Source: a virus. From it: DNA of 26,453 nucleotides. The notes below the pieces were generated by a model. The model saw only the letters and a program-made list of their open reading frames with translations. It was not told the DNA's origin and did no database searches. The stretch lies in IMG/VR virus record IMGVR_UViG_3300046010_003325, positions 1 through 26,453 of that record; one strand, given 5' to 3'. The position numbers were made by a program, and so were the translations under genes. Below are positions 1 to 5,781 of the stretch, one piece after another; the stretch's first letter is position 1; the number at the start of each line of letters is the position of its first letter.

Positions 1-218
1 GACCCGCGTCTGATTTTCAGCTTTCGCCGTTCATGGTTGACCATCGCAATCCATTTCTGATGCCAGTACTTTTCGCCGTCAAATTCCCACTTAGCGACGC
101 CGCGTCGCTTGTGCCACCAATCTCGAAACATCGCGTATAGGTCGCCTGAGTAATCGTTCTCTTCGTACTTCAGATACCACCGAACGCGGTCTTTTGTTGG
201 CTGATCGATCGCTAGCAT
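1..218 (-). CDS. Partial small phage protein, WWH-motif family (3' end off window)
   Basis: The frame is open from the ATG at 216-218 to the left window edge (72 codons read, no stop), so the C-terminus is missing. The start is supported by GGAGG just upstream. I do not recognise a function. The segment MFRDWWHKRRG, followed by EKYWHQKWIAMVNHERRK, resembles LFQLWWHRKRK and DYWYEKWIDAVAEVR in the gene at 8224-8541, so the two are probably paralogues. That paralogue ends in a CxxC-x9-CxxC zinc-binding tail, which may also exist here beyond the edge. A tandem pair of palindromes lies directly upstream. Confidence 0.7.
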   Translation of the reverse strand, partial: MLAIDQPTKDRVRWYLKYEENDYSGDLYAMFRDWWHKRRGVAKWEFDGEKYWHQKWIAMVNHERRKLKIRRG

Positions 219-225
219 GTCTCCT

Positions 226-275
226 CCGTGATATGTTGAATTCCACATAAAGCCGTGATATGTGGAATTCCATAT
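226..275. promoter_or_regulatory. Tandem 23-bp repeat, each with a GAATTC-centred palindrome
   Basis: Positions 226-248 and 253-275 match at 21 of 23 bases with a 4-base spacer. Each contains GGAATTCC or TGAATTCC inside a near-palindrome, and the two copies can also pair with each other as a long bulged hairpin. They sit 8 bases before the start codon at 218 and overlap its ribosome-binding region. A paired operator is one reading. A degenerate attC-like hairpin ending in the GTTATGC core at 283-289 is another. Confidence 0.5.
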
Positions 276-293
276 AATGATTGTTATGCTTGG

Positions 294-590
294 CTAGTAC
301 CGTTCCACTTTGATCTTGGATACCAACTCTTCCAAAAGCGACTCTGTAACTAACTGCTCGACCTTCGCTCGCAACATTGCTTGGAATTCTACGTTCCCTT
401 CAATGAACTCCCTGGCGTGTCGCGTCATGTGTTCTCGCACCACTGATTCGATGCATTGCCGTACTTGATAGTTATTCGCTGCGCCCTGCAACATGCTCAT
501 CACAACGTCACCGACTACCGAACCGGCCAACGCCTTTGTGAGAGCGTCCTTGAATTCTTGCGTTTCGAAATTTTTGATTTCTACCTGCAT
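294..590 (-). CDS. Small hypothetical phage protein (98 aa)
   Basis: Unrecognised 98-aa protein. I chose the ATG at 590 (MQVEIKNFETQEF) because AGG lies about 7 bases upstream; a TTG at 620 would start inside the repeat. The sequence is predicted mostly helical, with many charged residues in the second half and no Cys pairs, signal peptide or membrane segment. It lies between GTTATGC at 283-289 and its reverse complement GCATAAC at 612-618, the arrangement expected of an integron-type cassette with the gene reversed relative to attC. Function unknown. Confidence 0.65.
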   Translation of the reverse strand: MQVEIKNFETQEFKDALTKALAGSVVGDVVMSMLQGAANNYQVRQCIESVVREHMTRHAREFIEGNVEFQAMLRAKVEQLVTESLLEELVSKIKVERY

Positions 591-611
591 AAAACACCTG
601 CCTTTGAAATC

Positions 612-701
612 GCATAACAAAGCGGTGAACCGAAGTCGCCGGTCACCTAGTTCTTAAACCCGAGTCTCTTGGCGGCGACTCGGTTACCGCTGGCGTTATC
701 G
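612..701 (+). repeat. attC-like structured repeat A (90 bp)
   Basis: Left core GCATAAC (612-618) and right core GTTATCG (695-701). Between them the arm 621-640 pairs with 674-691 as AGCGGT, AACCGA and GTCGCC, leaving two single unpaired bases in the left arm (g627 and a634). This is the layout of integron attC sites: R''/L'' arm with extrahelical bases, variable centre, L'/R' arm. It shares about 79 of 84 aligned bases with repeat B at 1065-1153. The attC identity is my inference; the repeat and its folding are seen in the sequence. Confidence 0.6.
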
Positions 702-1052
702 TCAAATGTTTTTGCGACCCTGCTCGTTCTGGCCGCGTTGACCGAATGCTAGCGGGTAATAGTAGAACGCTCCGTCTCCATCGTCCTCAATGGTTCCCAT
801 GACACAATCATTCCAATAGACCTCCAGCTTCCCCTCGATGACGAGATCGTTACACCCCGTTTTCGCAGGCCACTGTCGCAGATACTCCAGAAGCTCACCA
901 ACTGCCTTGCATTCAGCGTCGTTGTGCTGAAAACGAACATTAGCGATTGCGTCGTTGAATCGCTCCTCCCATCCGTCCTGTAGCTTCTTTACGCAATCCA
1001 AACACCAGCCCGAATCCAAATGGTCGCAATTCATTAAATGCGGCATTGTCAT
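702..1052 (-). CDS. Hypothetical protein with N-terminal Cys/His zinc-binding motif (116 aa)
   Basis: The ATG at 1052 is preceded by GGGAG at 8 bases; a TTG at 1073 lies in the upstream repeat and was rejected. The N-terminus reads MNCDHLDSGWCLDCVKKL, giving C-x-H and CxxC ligands typical of a small zinc knuckle, as in phage proteins with a GWCLDCV motif. The rest is acidic and ends in a polar tail. The stop codon directly abuts the GTTATCG core of repeat A. The reverse complement CGATAAC begins repeat B at 1065, so this gene fills one complete repeat-to-repeat unit. Function unknown. Confidence 0.7.
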   Translation of the reverse strand: MTMPHLMNCDHLDSGWCLDCVKKLQDGWEERFNDAIANVRFQHNDAECKAVGELLEYLRQWPAKTGCNDLVIEGKLEVYWNDCVMGTIEDDGDGAFYYYPLAFGQRGQNEQGRKNI

Positions 1053-1064
1053 AATCCAATCTCC

Positions 1065-1153
1065 CGATAACAAAGCGGTGAACCGAAGTCGCCGGTCACC
1101 TAGTTCTCAAGCCGAGTCTCTTGGCGGCGATTCGGTTACCGCTAGCGTTCGCC
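1065..1153 (+). repeat. attC-like structured repeat B (89 bp)
   Basis: Left core CGATAAC (1065-1071), right core GTTCGCC (1147-1153). The left arm AGCGGT, AACCGAA, TCGCC (1074-1093, with unpaired g1080 and g1088) pairs with 1126-1143. Compared with repeat A, a C-to-T change at the pairing position moves the second bulge by one base but keeps the helix, which suggests selection for the folded form. The left core is the exact reverse complement of the GTTATCG core closing repeat A, as expected for the two ends of one cassette. Confidence 0.6.
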
Positions 1154-1182
1154 GTATCAATCCTTTGTCATAAAATTACGGA

Positions 1183-1380
1183 TTATTTAACAACTGACGC
1201 AAGGTAATCGACGGCAGACTGCAATCGATCCGTTCCAACGAGTTCTCGTATCAACCGCAAAACCTTTTTCGGGTTGTCTTGGAAGTTCCTAGCGATCCTG
1301 TAAACCAACACTTGCTCATCAGGTGACAAACCCGACGAACAATCGGATGACCCCAAGTGTTCGTTGGCGTCTTCTGTCAT
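1183..1380 (-). CDS. Small hypothetical protein (65 aa)
   Basis: Unrecognised protein starting at the ATG at 1380 with AGGA about 8 bases upstream. The N-terminal 20 residues are polar and Ser-rich; the remainder (SPDEQVLVYRIARNF and following) is predicted as two or three amphipathic helices. It has no recognisable domain. It lies between repeat B and the short repeat half-site at 1395-1423. A longer reading from 1473 would translate that repeat, so I rejected it. Confidence 0.55.
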   Translation of the reverse strand: MTEDANEHLGSSDCSSGLSPDEQVLVYRIARNFQDNPKKVLRLIRELVGTDRLQSAVDYLASVVK

Positions 1381-1394
1381 TGTTGCTTTCCTTT

Positions 1395-1423
1395 CTCGCA
1401 CTGGGTTATCCTGTGCGTTCGCC
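1395..1423 (+). repeat. Short attC-like half-site C
   Basis: CTCGCAC, 15 bases, then GTTCGCC. The right half resembles the right end of repeat B (CGGTTACCGCTAGC before the same GTTCGCC core). CGCAC and GTGCG can form a small stem. It is read as a shortened relative of repeats A and B. It lies just upstream of the gene starting at 1380. Confidence 0.4.
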
Positions 1424-1427
1424 GGAC

Positions 1428-1688
1428 TTACTCGCCACACTCTTCTGGCCAAATTGTCTGAAACTTGTGCCACGCTTCGTTAAAGCATTCAACCGCTGAT
1501 TGATCTCCGATGTTGTCGAAAAACTGCCAGTGGTCTCGCCATAAATGTACATGCCAACTGTCCTTGCCTAACCTCATGTAACGTCGAGGATGCAAGCTAC
1601 CCTGATTGAAGCAGACAAAAATATCTGGCAAATCAACAGCCGACAAACAATGCGATGCAACCGAGTTCTCGATTTCGTCTTTTTTCAT
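1428..1688 (-). CDS. Small hypothetical protein (86 aa)
   Basis: The ATG at 1688 has AGGAG six bases upstream, a strong start. The 86-aa product is rich in Trp, His and Phe in its second half (HVHLWRDHWQFFDN) and has no motif I recognise, no signal peptide and no membrane segment. It is flanked by short repeat half-sites C and D. The apparent N-terminal extension to 1781 is translated repeat sequence. Function unknown. Confidence 0.6.
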   Translation of the reverse strand: MKKDEIENSVASHCLSAVDLPDIFVCFNQGSLHPRRYMRLGKDSWHVHLWRDHWQFFDNIGDQSAVECFNEAWHKFQTIWPEECGE

Positions 1689-1702
1689 TTTTATCTCCTT
1701 TT

Positions 1703-1731
1703 CTCGAACCGGCTGATCGCTGACGTTCGCC
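1703..1731 (+). repeat. Short attC-like half-site D
   Basis: CTCGAAC, 15 bases, then GTTCGCC: the same length and end sequence as half-site C, and close to the right end of repeat B. CGAAC pairs with GTTCG and CCGGC with GCCGG. It is placed immediately before the ribosome-binding site of the gene starting at 1688. Confidence 0.4.
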
Positions 1732-1767
1732 GGGACATCTTCGCAAGTCCAGACGCTTCCTAAACAC

Positions 1768-2064
1768 CTAACCAACACCAAGTTCCTTTAATGCCATATC
1801 GCACTCCCAAACAATCCTCGCGTTGATGTGTGCAACATGATCGTCTGGCGACAGATCTCCGAAGTCAGCTTCAGGGTCGTAATGCCAAGACGCCAGTAGC
1901 TTGATGCCTTGCAGCACAGCAATCTGCCGATAGCGCATCTCCATCCGTTGCTGCTCCAGAATCTTGATATGGGCGATGACAACAGCCAACTTTGCTTTGA
2001 CCGCGACAGACTCGCTTTCGTGGGCGAGGTCTTCGAGTAATTCGATCGGTGTTTTCATTGTCAT
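1768..2064 (-). CDS. Hypothetical helical protein (98 aa)
   Basis: Starts at the ATG at 2064, overlapping the stop of the upstream gene by 4 bases (ATGA), which indicates translational coupling; the ATG at 2058 is an alternative. The sequence PIELLEDLAHESES through QQRMEMRYRQIAV is predicted as long helices, possibly a coiled coil, followed by an acidic segment. No catalytic motif, Cys cluster or membrane segment is visible. Function unknown. Confidence 0.65.
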   Translation of the reverse strand: MTMKTPIELLEDLAHESESVAVKAKLAVVIAHIKILEQQRMEMRYRQIAVLQGIKLLASWHYDPEADFGDLSPDDHVAHINARIVWECDMALKELGVG

Positions 2065-2273
2065 TTCTTTTCATCCTCCCAACCTTTCTCTAGTTCCCTT
2101 CGCATCACCTCTGCCCAGATCTCAACGACATCAGGAGGCAACGACTCTCTGCCGAACATCGACCGACATACTCGATAGGCATGCTTAACCGCTTCGGCTT
2201 CGCTACGCTGACCGTCAACGATCATTATCGCTACTCGTTCGCGGAAGTATTCTAGGATGTCGGAGGGATGCAT
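2061..2273 (-). CDS. Small hypothetical protein (70 aa)
   Basis: ATG at 2273, with the last GGCGAGG of the upstream pentanucleotide array about 10 bases before it, so the array may supply the Shine-Dalgarno sequence. The 70-aa product (MHPSDILEYFRERVAIM...) is helical with a charged C-terminus (ELEKGWEDEKK) and has no recognised domain. It is coupled by a 4-base overlap to the next gene. Confidence 0.6.
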   Translation of the reverse strand: MHPSDILEYFRERVAIMIVDGQRSEAEAVKHAYRVCRSMFGRESLPPDVVEIWAEVMRRELEKGWEDEKK

Positions 2274-2302
2274 TGTAGTTAAACCTCGCCTGTCATATCA
2301 AA

Positions 2303-2572
2303 CCGAACCACGCCATGCCCTGCCGAGCCGCAACTCTCCTCGCCCCGCCTTGCCTGCCTTGCCGAGCCCCAACGTAACGCACCCAGCCTTGACGAACCAG
2401 GCCTGCCGTACCATGCCTCACGCCGCCGGAACCTGCCTAGCCTAAACCAGCCTGCCTTGCCCTTCCTAGCCTCGCCACGCCCCGCCTTGCCCTTCCGCGC
2501 CTTGCCTGCCAAACCATACCGTGCCGAACCACGCCTTGCCATTCCAAGCCTTGACCGACCCTGCCTGCCACA
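2303..2572 (-). repeat. Degenerate pentanucleotide array 1 (GGNNN on the minus strand)
   Basis: About 270 bases built almost entirely of five-base steps, CCNNN on the plus strand and GGNNN on the minus strand. GG is strongly kept, the other three positions vary, and some units are four or six bases long. The period of five rules out a conserved protein, although an 87-aa frame stays open. Regularly spaced GG with short loops is the formal pattern of a two-tetrad G-quadruplex in the minus-strand DNA or RNA. This fills the whole gap between the genes at 2061-2273 and 2574-3086. Confidence 0.8.
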
Positions 2573-2573
2573 A

Positions 2574-3086
2574 TTAATTCACCGCTTCCTTGTCAGCGAT
2601 CTGCTCGATCGTCTGATCGATTGCAACCATCAAGTGATGCAACTCCTGCAGCGCAGCAAATCGCTTTCGCCAAGCCATCAACGTTCGCACCGCTTCGGCA
2701 ATCAATCGAGCGTGATTATCTGGATCCGACGCCGCTTCCTCGGCAGTCTTGTAGACCGTCCTCGATTCAGCGTCACCGGTCTTCTTCTTGTATTGAATCT
2801 CGAACGCCCGACGCTCCATCTTGGGAGCTTCCTTGTAGACGATCTCAATCGATCGGATTAACACACCGGCTTCCATGAGCCGATACTTGCGAGCCGCTTC
2901 CGTATCCTCCCAAGTAAACCATGCATGCATGACTGACTCAGGATTCTTTGCCGACTCAACAACGTCATCCGGTGTCAAATTGCCACCGTTTGCTTCTTTT
3001 ACTTTAAGCAACTCCTGGTAGGCAACCTCTGCGGGTGCATCGAGTTGCTTGCCGTGCTGCTTCCAACGAACCGATTCAACCTTCAT
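2574..3086 (-). CDS. Conserved phage protein of unknown function (170 aa)
   Basis: The ATG at 3086 (MKVESVRWKQHG) has GGAGG at 8 bases; a TTG at 3101 overlaps that site and was rejected. The pattern of an N-terminal RW segment, then NGGNLTPDDVVESAKNP, then WFTWEDTEAARKYRLMEAGVLIRSI, matches from memory a common phage family with the sense 'LTPE.VVE.A', 'F.WDD..AA..yR...A..LIRS'. It usually lies near recombination genes and its function is not established. The C-terminal third is helical. It stands alone between two GGNNN arrays, an unusual setting in this otherwise compact genome. Confidence 0.75.
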   Translation of the reverse strand: MKVESVRWKQHGKQLDAPAEVAYQELLKVKEANGGNLTPDDVVESAKNPESVMHAWFTWEDTEAARKYRLMEAGVLIRSIEIVYKEAPKMERRAFEIQYKKKTGDAESRTVYKTAEEAASDPDNHARLIAEAVRTLMAWRKRFAALQELHHLMVAIDQTIEQIADKEAVN

Positions 3087-3120
3087 CAAACTATCCTCCA
3101 AATTGAAATGAAATTAAAAA

Positions 3121-3287
3121 CCTTGCCTTGCCTCGCCGCGCCTCGCCTCGCCGCGCCTCGCCTCGCCGGGCCATGCCTCGCCTCGCCCTACCCTGCCTGC
3201 CAGATCTCGCCAGACCGCGCCGCACCTCGCCGCAACGCGCCCAGCCGCGCCATGCCCAGCCTAGCCTGCCACACCAAACCGAGCGGA
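3121..3287 (-). repeat. Degenerate pentanucleotide array 2 (GGNNN on the minus strand)
   Basis: About 167 bases of five-base steps. The part nearest the gene at 3086 is the most regular, with minus-strand units GGCGA, GGCGC, GGCAA repeated in near-tandem. Units farther away are more diverged. The array ends at TTTTT on the minus strand, before the ribosome-binding site. It fills the gap between the stop at 3288 and the gene starting at 3086. Confidence 0.8.
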
Positions 3288-3893
3288 CTACTCGACCTCG
3301 ACAGGTCGCGTCGTGTCTACGCTGAACCTGCCAAACTCGCCTCCTTTCTCTGGTCGCCACTCGCAAATACCAACACCAAATCCAGCTCGGTTGACCAAAG
3401 TCAAAACGTCGTCCGGTTGAAGCAATTCGGCATCAACCTCGAACTCGACATCGATCGACCAGTTATCCCACTGCGGACGATAACGCATGTCGGTCTGATT
3501 CATCCCGACTCGCACCATGTCCTCTCGCATCGTCGGCTCTTCGGCCATCACCAACGGGATGATCTTGTTCGGATCGTCTGTCCGAAGAAACAACGACTTG
3601 CGAACCAACGTCTTTTCAATACCGAGATCCTTGTGCGCCGCATTGATGATCGCCGCTTTCAATGCCAAGCCTGGGACTCCATACGAGCCGTCAGCTGTTC
3701 GATAGGTCGCCGCTTCCATCTCTGCCTTTGCGTCTCGAATCTCACGATTCTTGGTCTTTTTGCCAGCGTGCTTTTCACGCATTTGCAATTTCGCCTTCTC
3801 GCTCCATGCGTGCGTAATCAAGGGCGATGTGCCCTTGATCGTAAACCGCACCAAAGCGCGAGTAATCGGTTTCAACATTGCTTTCTCAGCCAT
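3288..3893 (-). CDS. Conserved phage protein, GTSPLI/GVGEWRPE-type family (201 aa)
   Basis: ATG at 3893 with AAGGA about 8 bases upstream. The sequence IKGTSPLITHAWSEKAKLQM, then YGVPGLALKAAIINAA, then MREDMVRVGMNQTDMRYRPQW, and finally GFGVGICEWRPEKGGEFGRF fits a widespread phage family known to me only by its conserved pattern (a SPLI.H.fS.KA start and a G.GEWRPE..G..GRF end). Its role is not established. It typically lies next to the family of the gene at 2574-3086 and near phage recombination genes, as here. An interleaved inverted-repeat structure lies in its 177-base leader. Confidence 0.75.
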   Translation of the reverse strand: MAEKAMLKPITRALVRFTIKGTSPLITHAWSEKAKLQMREKHAGKKTKNREIRDAKAEMEAATYRTADGSYGVPGLALKAAIINAAHKDLGIEKTLVRKSLFLRTDDPNKIIPLVMAEEPTMREDMVRVGMNQTDMRYRPQWDNWSIDVEFEVDAELLQPDDVLTLVNRAGFGVGICEWRPEKGGEFGRFSVDTTRPVEVE

Positions 3894-3966
3894 AACAAAC
3901 AGTCCTTCTCATTGTGCAGCTCTTTGAAACGGTTGCTGCGTCTCCGTTGCCTTTCGGCGTTAATCT

Positions 3967-4051
3967 AAAAACCCTCGCCGATGTTTTGACCGCCAGATGC
4001 ACAGAATGCAAAGACACATCGGCGAGGGAGTGAATCGTTTCTGGCGGTCAA
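3967..4051 (-). terminator. Two interleaved perfect inverted repeats followed by T5 (attenuator-like)
   Basis: On the plus strand the arms are A 3972-3984, B 3986-3997, A' 4016-4028 and B' 4040-4051. A pairs perfectly with A' over 13 bases and B with B' over 12, in crossing order A-B-A'-B'. In the minus-strand transcript the A'/A stem is GC-rich and is followed at once by TTTTT (3971-3967), which looks like an intrinsic terminator with a large loop. B'/B forms earlier and competes with or knots it. It lies between the stop at 4071 and the start at 3893. Nothing else is seen in 3894-4070 except a weak AACGG/CCGTT hairpin. Confidence 0.75.
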
Positions 4052-4070
4052 CCATTACGCACATTTGTAG

Positions 4071-4406
4071 CTACACTTGAGGATCTGTCAACCGATAGAC
4101 CGTCGCCTTTTTTCCGCTGACTCGGCACACCCTAGCATCGATCTCCTGCACCAGACCGAGACGAACGAGATCCGTTGCTCGCCGTCGAATCGAATCGTGT
4201 AGTGCAATCCTGTCCGCGACCGCCGATGCAACCTCTCTTGCTGTTCCGGTTCCTCCAATCAGGTTCAGGCCTTGAAGGAACTGCTTCGCCCTCGCAGTCA
4301 GTCTAGGCTCGATCTCCGATGCCGATTGCGTGCTAGTCGCCGGATCGTTTGATCGACTTCTAGCCCAGTCGAACAGTTCTCCGAACTCGTCACTCTCCAG
4401 ATTCAT
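4071..4406 (-). CDS. Winged-helix DNA-binding phage protein (111 aa)
   Basis: The ATG at 4406 has GGAGG at 7 bases; a GTG at 4424 was rejected. The first third has the segment RSNDPATSTQSASEIEPRLT, a pattern typical of phage winged-helix proteins ('R..DP.TS..A'). After it come helices (GTAREVASAVADRIALHDSIRRRATDLVRLGLVQEI) and a basic wing (RVSGKKATVYRL). It probably binds DNA, perhaps as a regulator or replication accessory. It overlaps the RuvC-like gene by 17 bases. The attenuator-like structure directly follows its stop. Confidence 0.65.
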   Translation of the reverse strand: MNLESDEFGELFDWARSRSNDPATSTQSASEIEPRLTARAKQFLQGLNLIGGTGTAREVASAVADRIALHDSIRRRATDLVRLGLVQEIDARVCRVSGKKATVYRLTDPQV

Positions 4407-4863
4407 CTTCGATCCTCCATTCACGTTCCGTCCTCTCCGAATCCATTGCCGTTACCGCAACCGCTAGTGCAGGCCAACGATGACCCGAAACTCCCCAGAG
4501 TGGGCCTGGATTCTTCTTCGTTCCTGTTGGACCAAACCTGTCTAGCAACGCCTGACGAATGTTCGCATCCTTCGCCCTAGTCGATTGGCAGATATGTAGC
4601 TTGACATCGATCCTAGGTATAAGCCGCACCGGTCTTGCTTGATAAATACGTCCGATCTGAAAGACCGTCTGAAACACCTCCTTGCCGACAGCCATACCGA
4701 ACGAAGTAATCCACTCGCAAGCGACCGGAGCAGTTGCCTGCCGCAGAAACTCGACGAGTTCTTCGGTCGTCATGTCTTCGGCAGCAAAGACCTCCGTTCC
4801 AGTCCAGCCGACAACTCCGTGCAGCTTCGGCCCTGGATCGATGCCGATGTATGCCTTAGTCAT
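4390..4863 (-). CDS. RuvC-like Holliday junction resolvase / RNase H-fold nuclease (157 aa)
   Basis: Begins YIGIDPGPKLHGVVGW, the first RuvC strand with Asp9. Glu50 lies in VACEWITS, and the C-terminal part has KDANIRQALLDRFG (Asp99) and GVSGHRWPALAVAVTAMD, matching phage RuvC-like proteins with a 'KK.PGPL.G...H.W.ALAVA' end. The usual late acidic residue appears to be His128, as in some RuvC relatives. The protein likely cuts branched DNA made during phage recombination and replication. The ATG at 4863 overlaps the upstream stop by 8 bases. The longer frame to 5064 is a shadow of the upstream gene. Confidence 0.75.
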   Translation of the reverse strand: MTKAYIGIDPGPKLHGVVGWTGTEVFAAEDMTTEELVEFLRQATAPVACEWITSFGMAVGKEVFQTVFQIGRIYQARPVRLIPRIDVKLHICQSTRAKDANIRQALLDRFGPTGTKKNPGPLWGVSGHRWPALAVAVTAMDSERTEREWRIEDESGE

Positions 4864-5326
4864 TCTTGCGCCGCTTTCTTCGTTGGTGAATTTGCACTTG
4901 TGCGGCAGCGTATGCTTCCTGTGCCAAGATGTTAAGCGTTCCCTCGACGTAGCCTTGATCTCGAACGATGCCGCGCAGCTTCGCCAAAGGATCGACATCC
5001 ACGCCGTACTGCTTTGCGAGATCGAGATCCGGTGCATCGCCGTAGTGATCGCACCTGAAACCAATCCACCAGCCCTCTGCTTGATCCTCGTCTAGATACT
5101 TGTCGGGTCCGCAATAATCGATTCCGCGATGCGCCTCCTGAAAAACTTGATCGGAAAAGTCTCGAAGCATGAACCAAGGATGACCTTCAATAACTCGCAA
5201 GTATCCAGCTCTGCAACCTAGACCTGAGTGTGTGACGATCCAAGAATACCCGAGGTATCGACCGATCGATTGAATGTCGGTTATCGTTTGCACGCAGTAC
5301 GGCAGCATGATTCTCGTCGCCTTCAT
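4856..5326 (-). CDS. Conserved phage protein, GYxRxxEGHP/WWxGFxCxHxGD family (156 aa)
   Basis: The motifs GCRAGYLRVIEGHPWF, RGIDYCG and GWWIGFRCDHYGDAPDLD follow the order of a common phage family whose members read 'GYv...egHP', 'vHGGlty' and 'WW.GFDCaHaGD'. The function is unknown. The C-terminus (YVEGTLNILAQEAYAAA) is helical and ends in a basic tail. Its ATG at 5326 overlaps the upstream stop as ATGA, and its end overlaps the RuvC-like gene, so it belongs to the replication-recombination operon. Confidence 0.7.
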   Translation of the reverse strand: MKATRIMLPYCVQTITDIQSIGRYLGYSWIVTHSGLGCRAGYLRVIEGHPWFMLRDFSDQVFQEAHRGIDYCGPDKYLDEDQAEGWWIGFRCDHYGDAPDLDLAKQYGVDVDPLAKLRGIVRDQGYVEGTLNILAQEAYAAAQVQIHQRRKRRKND

Positions 5327-5781
5327 AGTCTTGGCCCTTGCGGTATGAGTTCGTTCAGCTTATCGAAATAGATCCTCTTTGCCCTCTCCGGTCCCATTGT
5401 CCCATCCTTGACTTGCTGGAGCAACGGAAGCCAATGCGTCAGGTAGATGTCATCCTGCGTTGGGTGATAGGTAGGCTTGCCGATCGTCTCTACAAGATCT
5501 TCGCTTTCCTCTCGTCGCATCCGCTTCGATCGATCGAACATTACGCAGGCTCGGAGTTCGGCAACAAAGCTGTCTCTCAGGAATCTCGGCGGCGGTATCT
5601 GACCGCTGACCCACTTGGCGACGATCGCTTCGCATTCTTCCCAGGTCAGATCTGTTAGTGCTGCTCGCCACATGTCTGCCGTCTTCTCCGGTCTCTCGGT
5701 CGAACGTAGCCACTCTCGCACAGACGGGAATGCAACGAACGCTACATCGGAGAGGAATCGTTTTGCTTCTTCGGGTATCAT
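5323..5781 (-). CDS. Putative replicative helicase loader (G39P/DnaT-like) (152 aa)
   Basis: I took the ATG at 5781 because it overlaps the initiator stop by one base (TGATG); a longer frame to 5967 reads through that gene. The N-terminal half, FPSVREWLRSTERPEKTADMWRAALTDLTWEECEAIVAKWVSGQIPPPRFLRDSF, resembles the N-terminal domain of phage helicase loaders such as SPP1 G39P (a helical repeat ending in a Pro-rich 'PP...'). The C-terminal part is basic and then helical. Position directly after a replication initiator supports the role. Remote similarity only; an unrelated replication accessory protein is possible. Confidence 0.5.
   Translation of the reverse strand: MIPEEAKRFLSDVAFVAFPSVREWLRSTERPEKTADMWRAALTDLTWEECEAIVAKWVSGQIPPPRFLRDSFVAELRACVMFDRSKRMRREESEDLVETIGKPTYHPTQDDIYLTHWLPLLQQVKDGTMGPERAKRIYFDKLNELIPQGPRL

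Noticed and set aside
614-1149. tRNA genes at the two 83-84 bp repeats
   Set aside because: The ends pair like an acceptor stem, but there is no D-arm, no proper anticodon arm and no GTTCRANNC loop in the right place. A single long bulged helix explains the sequence better.
2279-2542. 87-aa minus-strand reading frame rich in Gly, Arg and Lys
   Set aside because: It is translated pentanucleotide array; the five-base period cycles through all frames, so the lack of stops comes from GC-rich composition.
2303-3287. CRISPR-like array
   Set aside because: The units are five bases with no spacer-repeat structure and no cas genes.
3091-3366. 91-aa frame (and plus-strand frames of 307 and 65 aa) over the second array
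   Set aside because: Again produced by the array and by the antisense of the 201-aa gene; no start signal or family pattern.
3890-3965. A further attC-like site (CCATAAC ... GTTAATC, 76 bp)
   Set aside because: The ends fit loosely but the arms do not pair as L''/L'; only a short AACGG/CCGTT hairpin forms.
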